From CAYQDR01 sp964416315 (GTDB lineage: Bacteria > Methylomirabilota > Methylomirabilia > Rokubacteriales > DASRDR01): DNA of 27,768 nucleotides. The notes below the pieces were generated by a model. The model saw only the letters and a list, made by a program, of their open reading frames with translations. It ran no database searches and had not been told where the DNA came from. Shown here piece by piece: positions 21,379 to 27,768 of the stretch. Every line of letters starts with the position of its first letter. The first letter of the stretch is position 1. The stretch spans positions 1 through 27,768 of the forward strand of contig CAYQDR010000059.1 of NCBI GenBank assembly GCA_964416315.1. Reading direction: 5' to 3'. The position numbers and the translations under genes were made by a program.

Positions 21379-21417
21379 GGGACGCCCCGCGAGGCCGCAG
21401 GCCGAGCGCGTCCCGGC
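21379..21417. repeat. Interspersed palindromic repeat, copy B
   Basis: A 39-nt relative of 18098-18135, differing by one extra C. The outer arms extend to 9 bp here (CCGGGACGC/GCGTCCCGG from 21377). It sits in the 296-bp gap between ccdA and thrB, which otherwise holds only further palindromes and a tandem repeat. Confidence 0.8.
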
Positions 21418-21479
21418 CGAGATGGACAGGCGATCGGCCCCGCCCCCGCTTCGCGGGGTGCTCGGCCCGGAGGACCGCC

Positions 21480-21527
21480 CGGCGCAGCCGCGCCGGTCTG
21501 ACCCGGCGCAGCCGTGCCGGTCTGAAC
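21480..21527. repeat. 24-bp tandem duplication
   Basis: Two adjacent 24-nt units (21480-21503 and 21504-21527, each starting CGGCGCAGCCG) identical at 22 positions. Non-coding, between the palindromic repeat and the ccdA terminator hairpin. Confidence 0.8.
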
Positions 21528-21528
21528 A

Positions 21529-21549
21529 GAGGGGGGCGGAGCCCCCCTC
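21529..21549 (-). terminator. Hairpin after ccdA, probable terminator
   Basis: A 9-bp perfect stem (GAGGGGGGC/GCCCCCCTC, arms 21529-21537 and 21541-21549) with a 3-nt loop lies 7 bp past the ccdA stop. Only a short T-containing stretch follows, so strength is uncertain. Confidence 0.5.
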
Positions 21550-21556
21550 CGAAGAT

Positions 21557-22294
21557 TCACAAGCGCTTGAGGAGCCACTCGGGGGTCAGCGTGATCGCGT
21601 ACGTGTTGAGGACGATGAAGTAGTTCGTGACCACGAGGACTCCGACGATGATCAGGAGCGCCCCCGCGGCCCGCTCGACCACCGGGATCCACGGGCGGAA
21701 GCGCTGGAAGGCAACCAGGAACGTCCCCAGGGCGAGCGACGAGAGGAAGAAGGGCAGCGCGAGCCCCGCCGAGTAGGCCCCGAGGAGCGCGACCCCCGTC
21801 CCCACGGTCTCCGCCGTGCCGGCGAGCGAGAGGATCGAGCCGAGGATGGGCCCGACGCAGGGCGTCCAGCCGATGGCGAAGGTGACGCCGACCAGCCACG
21901 AGCCCACGAATCCCGCGGGCTTCCCGCGGAGCTGCACCTGCCGGTAGCGACCGAGCCACGCGAGGGGCAACAGGCCGGCGATGTAGAGCCCGAACAGGAT
22001 GATCAGGACCCCGCCGGCCGTTCGGATCGGATCGCGGTAGTCCACGAGGAGCTGCCCGAGGAGGCTGAACGACGCTCCCATCGCGACGAACACCAGCGAG
22101 AACCCGACGATGAAGGCGAGCGAGTGGCCGAGGACCTTCCGCCGCCCGGGCCCGCCGCTCTGCAGCTCCTCCACCGACATCCCGGTGATGAACGAGAGGT
22201 ACGAGGGGAACAGGGGCAGGACGCACGGGGAGAGGAACGAAAAGAGCCCCGCAGTGAAGGCCACCAGCATCGAGAGGTTCGCGGCGCGGCTCAC
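21557..22294 (-). CDS. ccdA: Cytochrome c biogenesis protein CcdA
   Basis: Six-helix inner-membrane thiol transporter (245 aa) that carries reducing power from cytoplasmic thioredoxin to periplasmic thiol proteins. The two signature cysteines are present: LFSFLSPCVLPLFPSYLSF in helix 1 and AIGWTPCVGPILG in helix 4. The inverted-repeat topology of three plus three helices is visible. The GTG at 22294 has GAGGAG at rather long spacing. A promoter with a palindrome over its -10 lies at 22312-22344 and a hairpin follows the stop codon, so ccdA looks like a single-gene unit. No thioredoxin-like ResA or cytochrome c synthetase gene is adjacent, although the secreted protein upstream could be a partner. 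Confidence 0.93.
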   Translation of the reverse strand: MSRAANLSMLVAFTAGLFSFLSPCVLPLFPSYLSFITGMSVEELQSGGPGRRKVLGHSLAFIVGFSLVFVAMGASFSLLGQLLVDYRDPIRTAGGVLIILFGLYIAGLLPLAWLGRYRQVQLRGKPAGFVGSWLVGVTFAIGWTPCVGPILGSILSLAGTAETVGTGVALLGAYSAGLALPFFLSSLALGTFLVAFQRFRPWIPVVERAAGALLIIVGVLVVTNYFIVLNTYAITLTPEWLLKRL

Positions 22295-22311
22295 GGTCGG
22301 TCGTCTCCTCG

Positions 22312-22344
22312 TCCTGTTGTAACAGGAAGCTCCCGGCCGCGCAA
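22312..22344 (-). promoter_or_regulatory. ccdA promoter with palindromic operator over the -10
   Basis: Minus strand TTGCGC (22339-22344), 17-nt spacer, TACAAC (22316-22321) preceded by TGT. The -10 lies inside a 16-bp perfect palindrome with 7-bp arms (22312-22318 and 22321-22327). Predicted +1 is about 15 nt before the GTG. Confidence 0.6.
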
Positions 22345-22432
22345 TCTTCCACCGCCGGCCGGGATGCTCACCCCGCGCCTCAGGGCATCGACTGGAAGTG
22401 ACCGGCGGCGCGGCGCTTCCTGGCCGGCTCGA

Positions 22433-22933
22433 TCAGCGGCCGACGCGCTCCCCTGCCCGCCGGAAGTGCTCCTCCAGGGCCTCCCGCGAGGGAAACTCGG
22501 GGACCGTGTCGGGGATGCTCACGTAGGTGACGACCAGCCCCGGGCGGCCAGCCTGGACGGCCGCCACGTCGGGGTAGAAAAGGACCCGGCGGCTCGGCTT
22601 GGCGAGGAACCCCTCGCGCGACATCTCGACCGTGACGGCGCGTCCCACCTCGAGGTCGAGCGCCAGCCGCAGCCACTCGCGCTCCCTCGTGAACGGGTCC
22701 GCCGCCTCCACGCTGACGAGTCGCCAGGGCGCCGCCGGATCGACCCGCTCGATACGGAGGACGACCTGGGTCCGTGCTTCGTCGGGGCCGCGGACCACGC
22801 CCCAGAAGATGGCGACGCCGCGCCCCGCGAAGATCGCGTCGGCGCCCGGGACCTCCTCCGGCTGCGCGCGGGCACCGGCAGGCAGCAGGGCACCGAGCGC
22901 CGCCACGGCGAGTGCAAGCCCCGCCGCCCTCAC
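22433..22933 (-). CDS. Secreted protein of unknown function
   Basis: A 166-aa protein with a clear Sec signal peptide (MRAAGLALAVAALGALLPAG then ARAQ, cleavage near residue 24). The mature part is beta-rich: ADAIFAGRGVAIFWGVVRGP, TQVVLRIERVDP, LDLEVGRAVTVEMSREGFLA, RRVLFYPDVAAVQAGRPGLV and TYVSIPDTVPEFPSREALEE. There are no cysteines, so a thiol partnership with the downstream CcdA is not supported by residues. I recognise no family. The GTG at 22933 overlaps the stop of the upstream TOBE remnant (GTGA), indicating past translational coupling to an ABC-transporter ATPase. That makes a role in binding or processing a transported solute possible, but this is only context. Confidence 0.7.
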   Translation of the reverse strand: MRAAGLALAVAALGALLPAGARAQPEEVPGADAIFAGRGVAIFWGVVRGPDEARTQVVLRIERVDPAAPWRLVSVEAADPFTREREWLRLALDLEVGRAVTVEMSREGFLAKPSRRVLFYPDVAAVQAGRPGLVVTYVSIPDTVPEFPSREALEEHFRRAGERVGR

Positions 22934-23229
22934 GGAGCGCCCTCGGAGAAGAGCCGGACCAGCTCGCCGCGCAGCGTGAGGGTCACGGCCTCTCCCGGTC
23001 GCAGGTCCGCCAGCGCCGGATCGAACGTCGTCACGGTCAGCCGCTGGCCTCCGCCGACCTCGACCCCGTCCTCGCTCTTCTCACCGAGAAACACCGCTTC
23101 CGCGACCTTCCCGGGGATCCCCGGGGCGCCGCCGCCGCAGGCGAGGCCGACGGCCTCGGGCCGGGCCAGCGCCCGAACGCGCGACCCCGGAGCGATGGGC
23201 GTCGGCTCTCCTCGCTTACGCGGGCTGAC
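22930..23229 (-). pseudogene. TOBE-domain tail of an ABC transporter ATPase, rest missing
   Basis: Open frame ending at TGA 22930 that reads IAPGSRVRALARPEAVGLAC, then GKVAEAVFLGEKSEDGVEVG, LTVTTFDPALADLRPGEAVT and LRGELVRLFSEG. This is the C-terminal TOBE domain of PotA/MalK-type importer ATPases. The nucleotide-binding domain of about 240 residues that should precede it is absent; instead, within 35 bp, the frame runs into the end of the unrelated acetamidase gene. There is no start codon with a ribosome-binding site, so it is a remnant or an assembly join. Confidence 0.7.
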
Positions 23230-24119
23230 TAGCCACGGAGCTGGGCCAGGATGGCCTTCGGGATGACGAGCCGCACGCCCATGATCGGCCGCGGCGAGGT
23301 GCCGATGACGAGGTCGCCGACGAGCGAGAGGAGCATGTAGGCGTCCTCCTCGTCCATCCCCTGCTCGCGCGCCAGGTACGCGATCCCCTCCTCGATCACG
23401 TCCCGTGCGGCCGTGTCGAGATCCGGCCCGAAGCCGACGATGTGGAGCGCGGTCGGCGTCTCGATCCGCGGTCGCGCGATCGAGCGCGGCCGCACGTCGA
23501 AGCGGAGCCGCGCGGTCGCCGCGCACTCCACGCCCGTCCCGCAGGCGATCCCGTCCGAGATGACCGCGTGGGGATCGCCGAGGCCGAACAGCGCCCCCGG
23601 CACGAAGACCGGCAGGAACACGCGGTTGCCCGGCGCGATCTCCTTCTGGTCGAGGTCGCCCCCGTGGAACCCCGCGATGCCGGCGCGCCCCCCCGTCACG
23701 GGGGTCGTCGAGAACGTGCCGAAGTTCGGGTAGACCGGCACGCGGATCCCGTCGAAGAGGCACACGCCGTCCTTGATCGGGATCCGCTTCATCCGGGGGG
23801 TCGGGAAGCGCTCCGGGAGGAACCCCGCGTTGCGCTGGATGGCGATGACGCCCTCCGGACCCGGCTGGATCTCGAGGATGTCCACGACCAGGGTCTGCCC
23901 GGGCTGCGCGCCGTCCACGTAGACCGGCCCCGTGGCCGGCGGCGTGGGGTGGCCCTCCCACTCCTGTGTCCAGGGGGTCGGCACCTTCTCGATGTCGCGC
24001 TCGCCGCCGAAGGCGTCCTGCACCTCGACCTGCAGCTCCTCCCCCGGCGCGATCCGGATCGCCGGGGGGTGCGCCGGGTCGAAGTGGAAGAACGAGCGGT
24101 CGGCGGTGAGCCGCTTCAT
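23229..24119 (-). CDS. Acetamidase/formamidase family protein
   Basis: A 296-aa member of the FmdA/AmdA family, which hydrolyses formamide or acetamide to the acid plus ammonia. Landmarks: HFDPAHPPAIRIAPGEELQV at the start, TGPVYVDGAQPGQTLVVDIL, FDGIRVPVYPNFGTFSTTPV, GNRVFLPVFVPGALFGLGDP, HAVISDGIACGTGVECAATA and the closing PIMGVRLVIPKAILAQLRG. Against the usual GDGE motif it reads SDGI, so one conserved acidic residue is changed and substrate or activity may differ. Many actinobacterial and Rokubacteria-like homologues are of this shorter length. The ATG at 24119 overlaps the MetE-like stop (ATGA). No signal peptide. Confidence 0.9.
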   Translation of the reverse strand: MKRLTADRSFFHFDPAHPPAIRIAPGEELQVEVQDAFGGERDIEKVPTPWTQEWEGHPTPPATGPVYVDGAQPGQTLVVDILEIQPGPEGVIAIQRNAGFLPERFPTPRMKRIPIKDGVCLFDGIRVPVYPNFGTFSTTPVTGGRAGIAGFHGGDLDQKEIAPGNRVFLPVFVPGALFGLGDPHAVISDGIACGTGVECAATARLRFDVRPRSIARPRIETPTALHIVGFGPDLDTAARDVIEEGIAYLAREQGMDEEDAYMLLSLVGDLVIGTSPRPIMGVRLVIPKAILAQLRG

Positions 24120-25156
24120 CGCGTCGCCCCCGTCCCGAGCTCGGCGCGCACCAGGGCCGCCCCCCGCCCCAGCGCCGCGAGCTTCCCCCGGGCCACCTCG
24201 CGCGGGAGCGGCGCCATGCCGCAGTTGGTGCACGGGCAAAGGCGCGTGGGCGGCACGAACTCCATCGCGCGGCGGATGGTCGCGGCCACCTCCTCGGGCG
24301 TCTCGACCCGCTCCGTGGCGACGTCGATCACCCCGAGCAGGGCATCCTTGCCCTCGAGGAGGCGAAGCAGCTCGAAGGGGACGCGCGAGCCCGCGCACTC
24401 GACGGAGACCTGGTCGATCCGGCTCGCGGCGAGGAGCGGGAACGTCCGCTCGTACTGGCGCCACTCGGACCCGAGCATCCGCTTCCACTCGATGTTGGCC
24501 CTGATCCCGTAGCCGTAGCAGATGTGCACGGCCGTCGTGCAGGCGAGCCCCTCGATGGCGCGGTCGAGCGCTTCGATCCCCCAGCTCTTCACCTCGTCGA
24601 AGTACGCGTCCACGTTGAACGCCGGCTCGTCGAGCTGGATCACGTCCACGCCGAGCGCTGCGAGCTCCCGCGCCTCCGCGTTGAGCGCCGCCGCGCAGTC
24701 CATCGCGAGCCGGGCCCGGTCGCGGTAGTGGGTGTCGGCGACCGTGTCCGCCATCGTCATCGGTCCCGGCAGGGTGAACTTGAGTCGCCGCTCCGTGTTG
24801 GCCCGCGCCCAGCGCACCTCGTCGGTGTGCACCGGGCGCGTACGCCGAAGCGGCCCGACCACGGACGGCACCTCGGCCTTGTAGCGGTCGCCCCGGATCC
24901 CGATCGTGACGCGCCGGGTCGGATCGATCCCCCCGAGCCCCTCGACGAAGGCGTGGACGAAGTGCCGACGGGCCTGCTCCCCGTCCGTGACGACGTCGAT
25001 CCCCGCCCGCTCCTGGTCCCGGAGGGCGAGGAGCACGGCGTCGCGCTGTCCCTCGGCCAACCGCTCGGGCGGGAGCTGCCAGGGCGCCCACAGCACCCCC
25101 GGCGTGGCGAGCCACACGGGCTTCGGCAGACTCCCGGCAATCGTCGTCTCGAGCAC
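24116..25156 (-). CDS. MetE-like cobalamin-independent methionine synthase, catalytic-domain protein
   Basis: A 346-aa single-domain relative of the C-terminal half of MetE, a zinc (beta/alpha)8 barrel for methyl transfer to a thiol. The zinc ligands are in place: VHICYGYG (His-x-Cys), DQVSVECAGS (Glu) and LCPCTNCGMAPLP (Cys). The start is LETTIAGSLPKPVWLATPG, with FTLPGPMTMADTVADTHYRD and GVDVIQLDEPAFN in the barrel. The N-terminal half of full MetE (about 400 aa) is naturally absent in this subfamily, whose real methyl donor is often unknown. The GTG at 25156 has GAGGGAG at 8 nt. It forms an operon with the acetamidase, so it may serve a catabolic demethylation rather than methionine synthesis. 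Confidence 0.88.
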   Translation of the reverse strand: MLETTIAGSLPKPVWLATPGVLWAPWQLPPERLAEGQRDAVLLALRDQERAGIDVVTDGEQARRHFVHAFVEGLGGIDPTRRVTIGIRGDRYKAEVPSVVGPLRRTRPVHTDEVRWARANTERRLKFTLPGPMTMADTVADTHYRDRARLAMDCAAALNAEARELAALGVDVIQLDEPAFNVDAYFDEVKSWGIEALDRAIEGLACTTAVHICYGYGIRANIEWKRMLGSEWRQYERTFPLLAASRIDQVSVECAGSRVPFELLRLLEGKDALLGVIDVATERVETPEEVAATIRRAMEFVPPTRLCPCTNCGMAPLPREVARGKLAALGRGAALVRAELGTGATR

Positions 25157-25276
25157 CTCAGCGGCTCCCTCGTCGGTCGGGCCCCGGGGGCACCCCCGGT
25201 CGCGACTCGACTGTACACCGTTTCGGCCCGCCGGGCACACGGGCTGTCCCGGCGAGCCGGCGAGCCAGGCCGCGAC

Positions 25277-25306
25277 TTGAAGTGTGGCCCGCTTTCGGGC
25301 TAGGAT
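25277..25306 (+). promoter_or_regulatory. Promoter of the dctQM operon
   Basis: TTGAAG (25277-25282), 18-nt spacer, TAGGAT (25301-25306). Predicted +1 near 25313, about 35 nt before the proposed dctQ start. Confidence 0.6.
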
Positions 25307-25347
25307 GCCCCCCGCGACGCGCCCATCCTGCTGCGAGGAGGTCAGCA

Positions 25348-25938
25348 CTGGCCGAGCCCGAAAAAGCGCCCTCGCCGGACCCGGCTCGAGGCACGCGGGC
25401 GGTGGGCGCGGCCAAGCCACCCGGTGTTGTCCGCGCCCTCATGCGCGGGATCGACGCGGTGAACGACTGGGTGGGCCGCGCCACGGCCTGGCTCACGCTC
25501 CTCCTGGTGCTGGTCACCACCTACGACGTGGTCATGCGCTACATCTTCCGGCAGAGCTTCGTCTTCATCCAGGAGCTGGAGTGGCACATCTTCGCCGTCA
25601 TGTTCCTGATCACGGCCGGCTACGCCCACCTCCTGGACAGCCACGTGCGGGTGGATCTCATCTACGCGCGGCTCGCCCCCCGCTCGAAGGCCTGGATCGA
25701 TCTCCTCGGCGGCGTGCTCTTCCTCTTCCCCACGGTCTTCCTCCTGGTCTGGACCTCGATCCCCTTCGTCGTCGCCTCCGTCAAGGTCCTCGAGGGTTCC
25801 CCGGACCCCGGCGGCATCCCCGGTCGCTATCTCCTCAAGGCGATGATCCCGCTCGGCTTCCTCCTGGTCGGCCTCCAGGGGATCTCCGAGACGATCAAGA
25901 ACTACTACCGCGTCGCCGGGAAGGAGTTGTCCCGGTGA
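25348..25938 (+). CDS. dctQ: TRAP transporter small permease, DctQ family
   Basis: Small membrane subunit of a tripartite ATP-independent periplasmic transporter, with four hydrophobic helices: TAWLTLLLVLVTTYDVVMRY, FAVMFLITAGYAHLL, GGVLFLFPTVFLLVWTSIPF and AMIPLGFLLVGLQGI. The motifs VMRYIFRQSF, ELEWHIFAVMF and DSHVRVDLIY are characteristic of DctQ. The start is unusual: a perfect GAGGAGG at 25335-25341 points to CTG at 25348 (196 aa), because no ATG, GTG or TTG lies at the right distance. Alternatives are GTG 25402 and ATG 25441 (165 aa), neither with a ribosome-binding site. The gene overlaps dctM by 4 nt. Confidence 0.88.
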   Translation: MAEPEKAPSPDPARGTRAVGAAKPPGVVRALMRGIDAVNDWVGRATAWLTLLLVLVTTYDVVMRYIFRQSFVFIQELEWHIFAVMFLITAGYAHLLDSHVRVDLIYARLAPRSKAWIDLLGGVLFLFPTVFLLVWTSIPFVVASVKVLEGSPDPGGIPGRYLLKAMIPLGFLLVGLQGISETIKNYYRVAGKELSR

Positions 25939-27260
25939 CGTTCACCGAACTCCTCCCCGCCTGGATGTTCCTGACCTTCACCCTGCTGATCATGGTGGGC
26001 TACCCCATCGCGTTCACCATCGCCGCAACGGCGCTCGGCTTCGGCCTCTACGCCTTCGGGCTGGACTTCTTCAACCTGCTCCCGTTGCGCGTCTGGGGCG
26101 TCATGACCAACTTCACTCTCATCGCGGTGCCGCTGTTCGTCTTCATGGGCGTGACGCTCGAGCGGTCGGGCCTGGCCGAGGACCTCCTCGACACCATGGG
26201 CTTCGTCTTCGGTCGGATCCCGGGGGGCATCGCCATCGCGGTGGTGATCGTCGGGACGCTGCTGGCGGCCTCGACGGGGATCGTCGGGGCCACCGTGACC
26301 ACCATGGGCCTCATCGCGCTCCCGACGATGATCCGGCGCGGCTACCAGAAGGAGCTCGTGACGGGGGTCATCTGCGCCTCGGGGACCCTCGGGCAGATCA
26401 TCCCGCCGAGCATCGTCCTCGTCATCGTGGGGGACATCCTCGGCGTGTCGGTGGGGGACCTCTTCCTCGGGGCGTTCATTCCCGGCCTCCTGCTGTCCGG
26501 CCTCTACGTCGTCTACCTCGTCGCGGTCAGCTTCCTGCGTCCGGACCTCGCTCCGCCCATTCCGGCGGACGAGCGGGCGGCCGTCTCCTCGCGCGTCTTG
26601 GCCCGCCGGGTCGGCACGGTACTGATCCCCCCCCTGGCGCTGATGGTCGCGGTGCTCGGCTCGATCTTCTTCGGGATCGCCTCACCGACCGAGGCGGCGG
26701 CCGTCGGCGCCACCGGCGCCCTGGTGCTGACCATCGTCAACCGGAAGTTCAGCCGGACGATGCTCCATCAGACGATGCAGGTGACCGGGCGCCTGACCAG
26801 CATGGTCTTCATCATCCTGGTGGGGGCGACGGCCTTCGGCCTGGCGTTCCGGGGGATGGGCGGCGACCGGCTGGTGCGGAACTTCATCACCCACATGCAG
26901 CTGGATCCGTGGACCGTGTTCTGGAGCGTCATGGGGCTCGTCTTCATCCTTGGCTTCTTCCTCGACTTCATCGAGATCTCCTTCATCCACCTCCCGGTGC
27001 TCGCCCCGATCCTGACGGAGCTGGGCTTCGACCCGCTCTGGTACGGCGTCATGCTGGGCATCAACCTCCAGACGTCCTTCCTCACCCCTCCCTTCGGCTA
27101 CGCGCTCTTCTACCTCCGGGGCGTCGCGCCGCCGGAGGTGACCACCGGCCACATCTATCGGGGCATCGTCCCCTTCGTGGGTCTCCAGGTCGTGGGCCTC
27201 ATCACCGTGGCCATGTTCCCCTGGATGGCCACCTGGCTCCCCCGGCTGGTCTTCAGGTAG
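25935..27260 (+). CDS. dctM: TRAP transporter large permease, DctM family
   Basis: Large membrane subunit (441 aa, about 12 hydrophobic segments) that drives sodium-coupled uptake of a carboxylate or similar solute delivered by DctP. Recognisable blocks: MVGYPIAFTIAATALGFGLY, NFTLIAVPLFVFMGVTLERS, GIVGATVTTMGLIALPTMIR, CASGTLGQIIPPSIVLVIVG, the repeat-2 IASPTEAAAVGATGALVLTI and LQTSFLTPPFGYALFYLRG. The GTG at 25935 overlaps the dctQ stop (GTGA). A strong hairpin lies beyond the stop codon. The solute is unknown; the highly hydrophobic large-permease form with LDFFNLLPLRVWGVM recalls the 2-oxoacid and C4-dicarboxylate subgroups only loosely. Confidence 0.93.
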   Translation: MTFTELLPAWMFLTFTLLIMVGYPIAFTIAATALGFGLYAFGLDFFNLLPLRVWGVMTNFTLIAVPLFVFMGVTLERSGLAEDLLDTMGFVFGRIPGGIAIAVVIVGTLLAASTGIVGATVTTMGLIALPTMIRRGYQKELVTGVICASGTLGQIIPPSIVLVIVGDILGVSVGDLFLGAFIPGLLLSGLYVVYLVAVSFLRPDLAPPIPADERAAVSSRVLARRVGTVLIPPLALMVAVLGSIFFGIASPTEAAAVGATGALVLTIVNRKFSRTMLHQTMQVTGRLTSMVFIILVGATAFGLAFRGMGGDRLVRNFITHMQLDPWTVFWSVMGLVFILGFFLDFIEISFIHLPVLAPILTELGFDPLWYGVMLGINLQTSFLTPPFGYALFYLRGVAPPEVTTGHIYRGIVPFVGLQVVGLITVAMFPWMATWLPRLVFR

Positions 27261-27273
27261 CCCGCCGAGCCCC

Positions 27274-27316
27274 GAAAAGAAACACGACGGCGGAGCCGGT
27301 CGGCTCCGCCGTCGTG
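27274..27316 (-). terminator. Strong terminator between dctM and dctP
   Basis: A 15-bp perfect stem (27283-27297 with 27302-27316, 4-nt loop). On the minus strand it is followed by TTTCTTTTC, so it is a rho-independent terminator for dctP; lying between convergent genes it may also stop dctQM transcripts. Confidence 0.85.
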
Positions 27317-27336
27317 GGTGTCGGGCCCGGAGGGGA

Positions 27337-27768
27337 CTAGCCCCTCAGGAACCGATGGTATGCCGCTTCCGAGACCTCGGCCCAGTCGCTGATCCGCTTG
27401 CGGAAGGCCTCGACTGACGCGTAGACCTTCTTGGCCATCGGGCTCTTCTCGGACTCCTCCCGGACGACGTCCACGGCCAGCTTCTTCAGGTCGCTCAGGA
27501 CGTCGGTCGGGAACTGTAGGACCTCCACCTTTGCCTTGAAGTCGGTCCTGAGCTTTTCCAGGCCGATGCTGTTTTTCGCCTCGTACTCCTGCCACTCGAA
27601 GGTGTGGATGGAGGCCGCGGCATAGTCGAGCATCCGACGGTAATCGACCGGGAGCGCATCGTACGACTTCTTGTTGAAGACGAACTCGCCGGTCGTCCCG
27701 GGCTCGTGCCAGCCGGGGTAGTAGTAGTACCGGGCGGCGTTGTGGAGCCCCAGCTTCATGTCGTCGTG
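27337..27768 (-). CDS. dctP: TRAP transporter substrate-binding protein, DctP family (C-terminal part, runs off window)
   Basis: The last 143 residues of a periplasmic DctP-type binding protein; the gene continues beyond the right edge. Visible are HDDMKLGLHNAARYYYYPGW, GTTGEFVFNKKSYDALPVDY, the helix RRMLDYAAASIHTFEWQEYE and the C-terminal SDWAEVSEAAYHRFLRG, all typical of the solute-receptor C-terminal lobe and closing helix. The start lies outside, so signal peptide and ligand residues cannot be judged. It faces the dctQM genes and shares one terminator with them. That is not the usual co-directional order, so it may feed dctQM or belong to another TRAP set beyond the edge. Confidence 0.9.
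   Translation of the reverse strand, partial: HDDMKLGLHNAARYYYYPGWHEPGTTGEFVFNKKSYDALPVDYRRMLDYAAASIHTFEWQEYEAKNSIGLEKLRTDFKAKVEVLQFPTDVLSDLKKLAVDVVREESEKSPMAKKVYASVEAFRKRISDWAEVSEAAYHRFLRG

Noticed and set aside
21335..23266. 643-codon plus-strand open frame
   Set aside because: Antisense to ccdA and the secreted protein gene; composition of a shadow frame.
25210..25215. TACAGT as a promoter for the MetE-like gene
   Set aside because: The hexamer is well placed on the minus strand, but the position 17 nt upstream has no TTG-like -35, so the call is too weak to list.
25157..25420. 88-codon N-terminal extension of the MetE-like gene
   Set aside because: It would run through the divergent dctQ promoter and lacks a ribosome-binding site; GTG 25156 has one.
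1..27768. CRISPR array, rRNA, tRNA, insertion sequence or prophage
   Set aside because: No regularly spaced repeats, rRNA or T-loop signatures, transposase or integrase motifs were seen on either strand.

Overview
The window is very GC-rich bacterial DNA (about 70% by eye) with short intergenic gaps and GTG/ATG starts that overlap upstream stops. It encodes a prokaryotic ubiquitin-like protein (Pup), a Liv-type Tat-exported binding protein, a fused indolepyruvate:ferredoxin oxidoreductase, a CxxC-x17-CxxC zinc ribbon, and remnants of the YnjB-like ABC_sub_bind family. Together these suggest an uncultured soil or aquifer bacterium of the Rokubacteria/Methylomirabilota (NC10) type. That placement is inference; no rRNA or ribosomal gene is present.

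Layout. (1) 199-7702, minus strand: one compact catabolic operon. In transcription order it holds a VOC protein, a small frameshifted ORF, MmgE/PrpD, acyl-CoA dehydrogenase, a dihydroorotase/hydantoinase-type amidohydrolase with a large internal deletion, an ADP-forming acyl-CoA synthetase and a Tat-exported LivK-like binding protein. (2) 7821-9325: a GT4 glycosyltransferase (minus) divergent from a small HxxxCxxC anti-sigma-like protein (plus). (3) 9360-11506, minus: a PhnC-PhnE phosphonate-type ABC transporter whose binding protein PhnD has lost its N-terminal half. (4) 11508-14340, minus: a gene graveyard (TPR fragment, two ABC_sub_bind remnants, an aspartic-protease tail) among intact small genes (VOC, LysR, GYD, a 49-aa basic protein). 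(5) 14346-18039, minus: indolepyruvate oxidoreductase preceded by a CopZ-like HMA protein. (6) 18251-19363, minus: dcd, pup and fmdB; pup-fmdB lies between 30-bp inverted repeats. (7) 19516-21260: a small membrane protein (plus), a zinc-ribbon protein and thrB. (8) 21557-23229, minus: ccdA, a secreted protein and the TOBE tail of a lost ABC ATPase. (9) 23229-25156, minus: an acetamidase/formamidase overlapping a MetE-like enzyme. (10) 25348-27768: TRAP permeases dctQM (plus) converging on a dctP gene (minus) that runs off the window.

Two themes stand out. One is repeated loss of internal or N-terminal parts of transporter-type genes (amidohydrolase, PhnD, two ABC_sub_bind genes, ABC ATPase), from genuine deletion or from mis-assembly across paralogues. 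The other is a recurring promoter style (TTGnnn-N17/18-TAnnnT, -10 often preceded by TGC/GGC), including two promoters so close to the start codon that leaderless mRNAs are likely. The best candidate for a little-described system is the pup-fmdB pair with its flanking inverted repeats.
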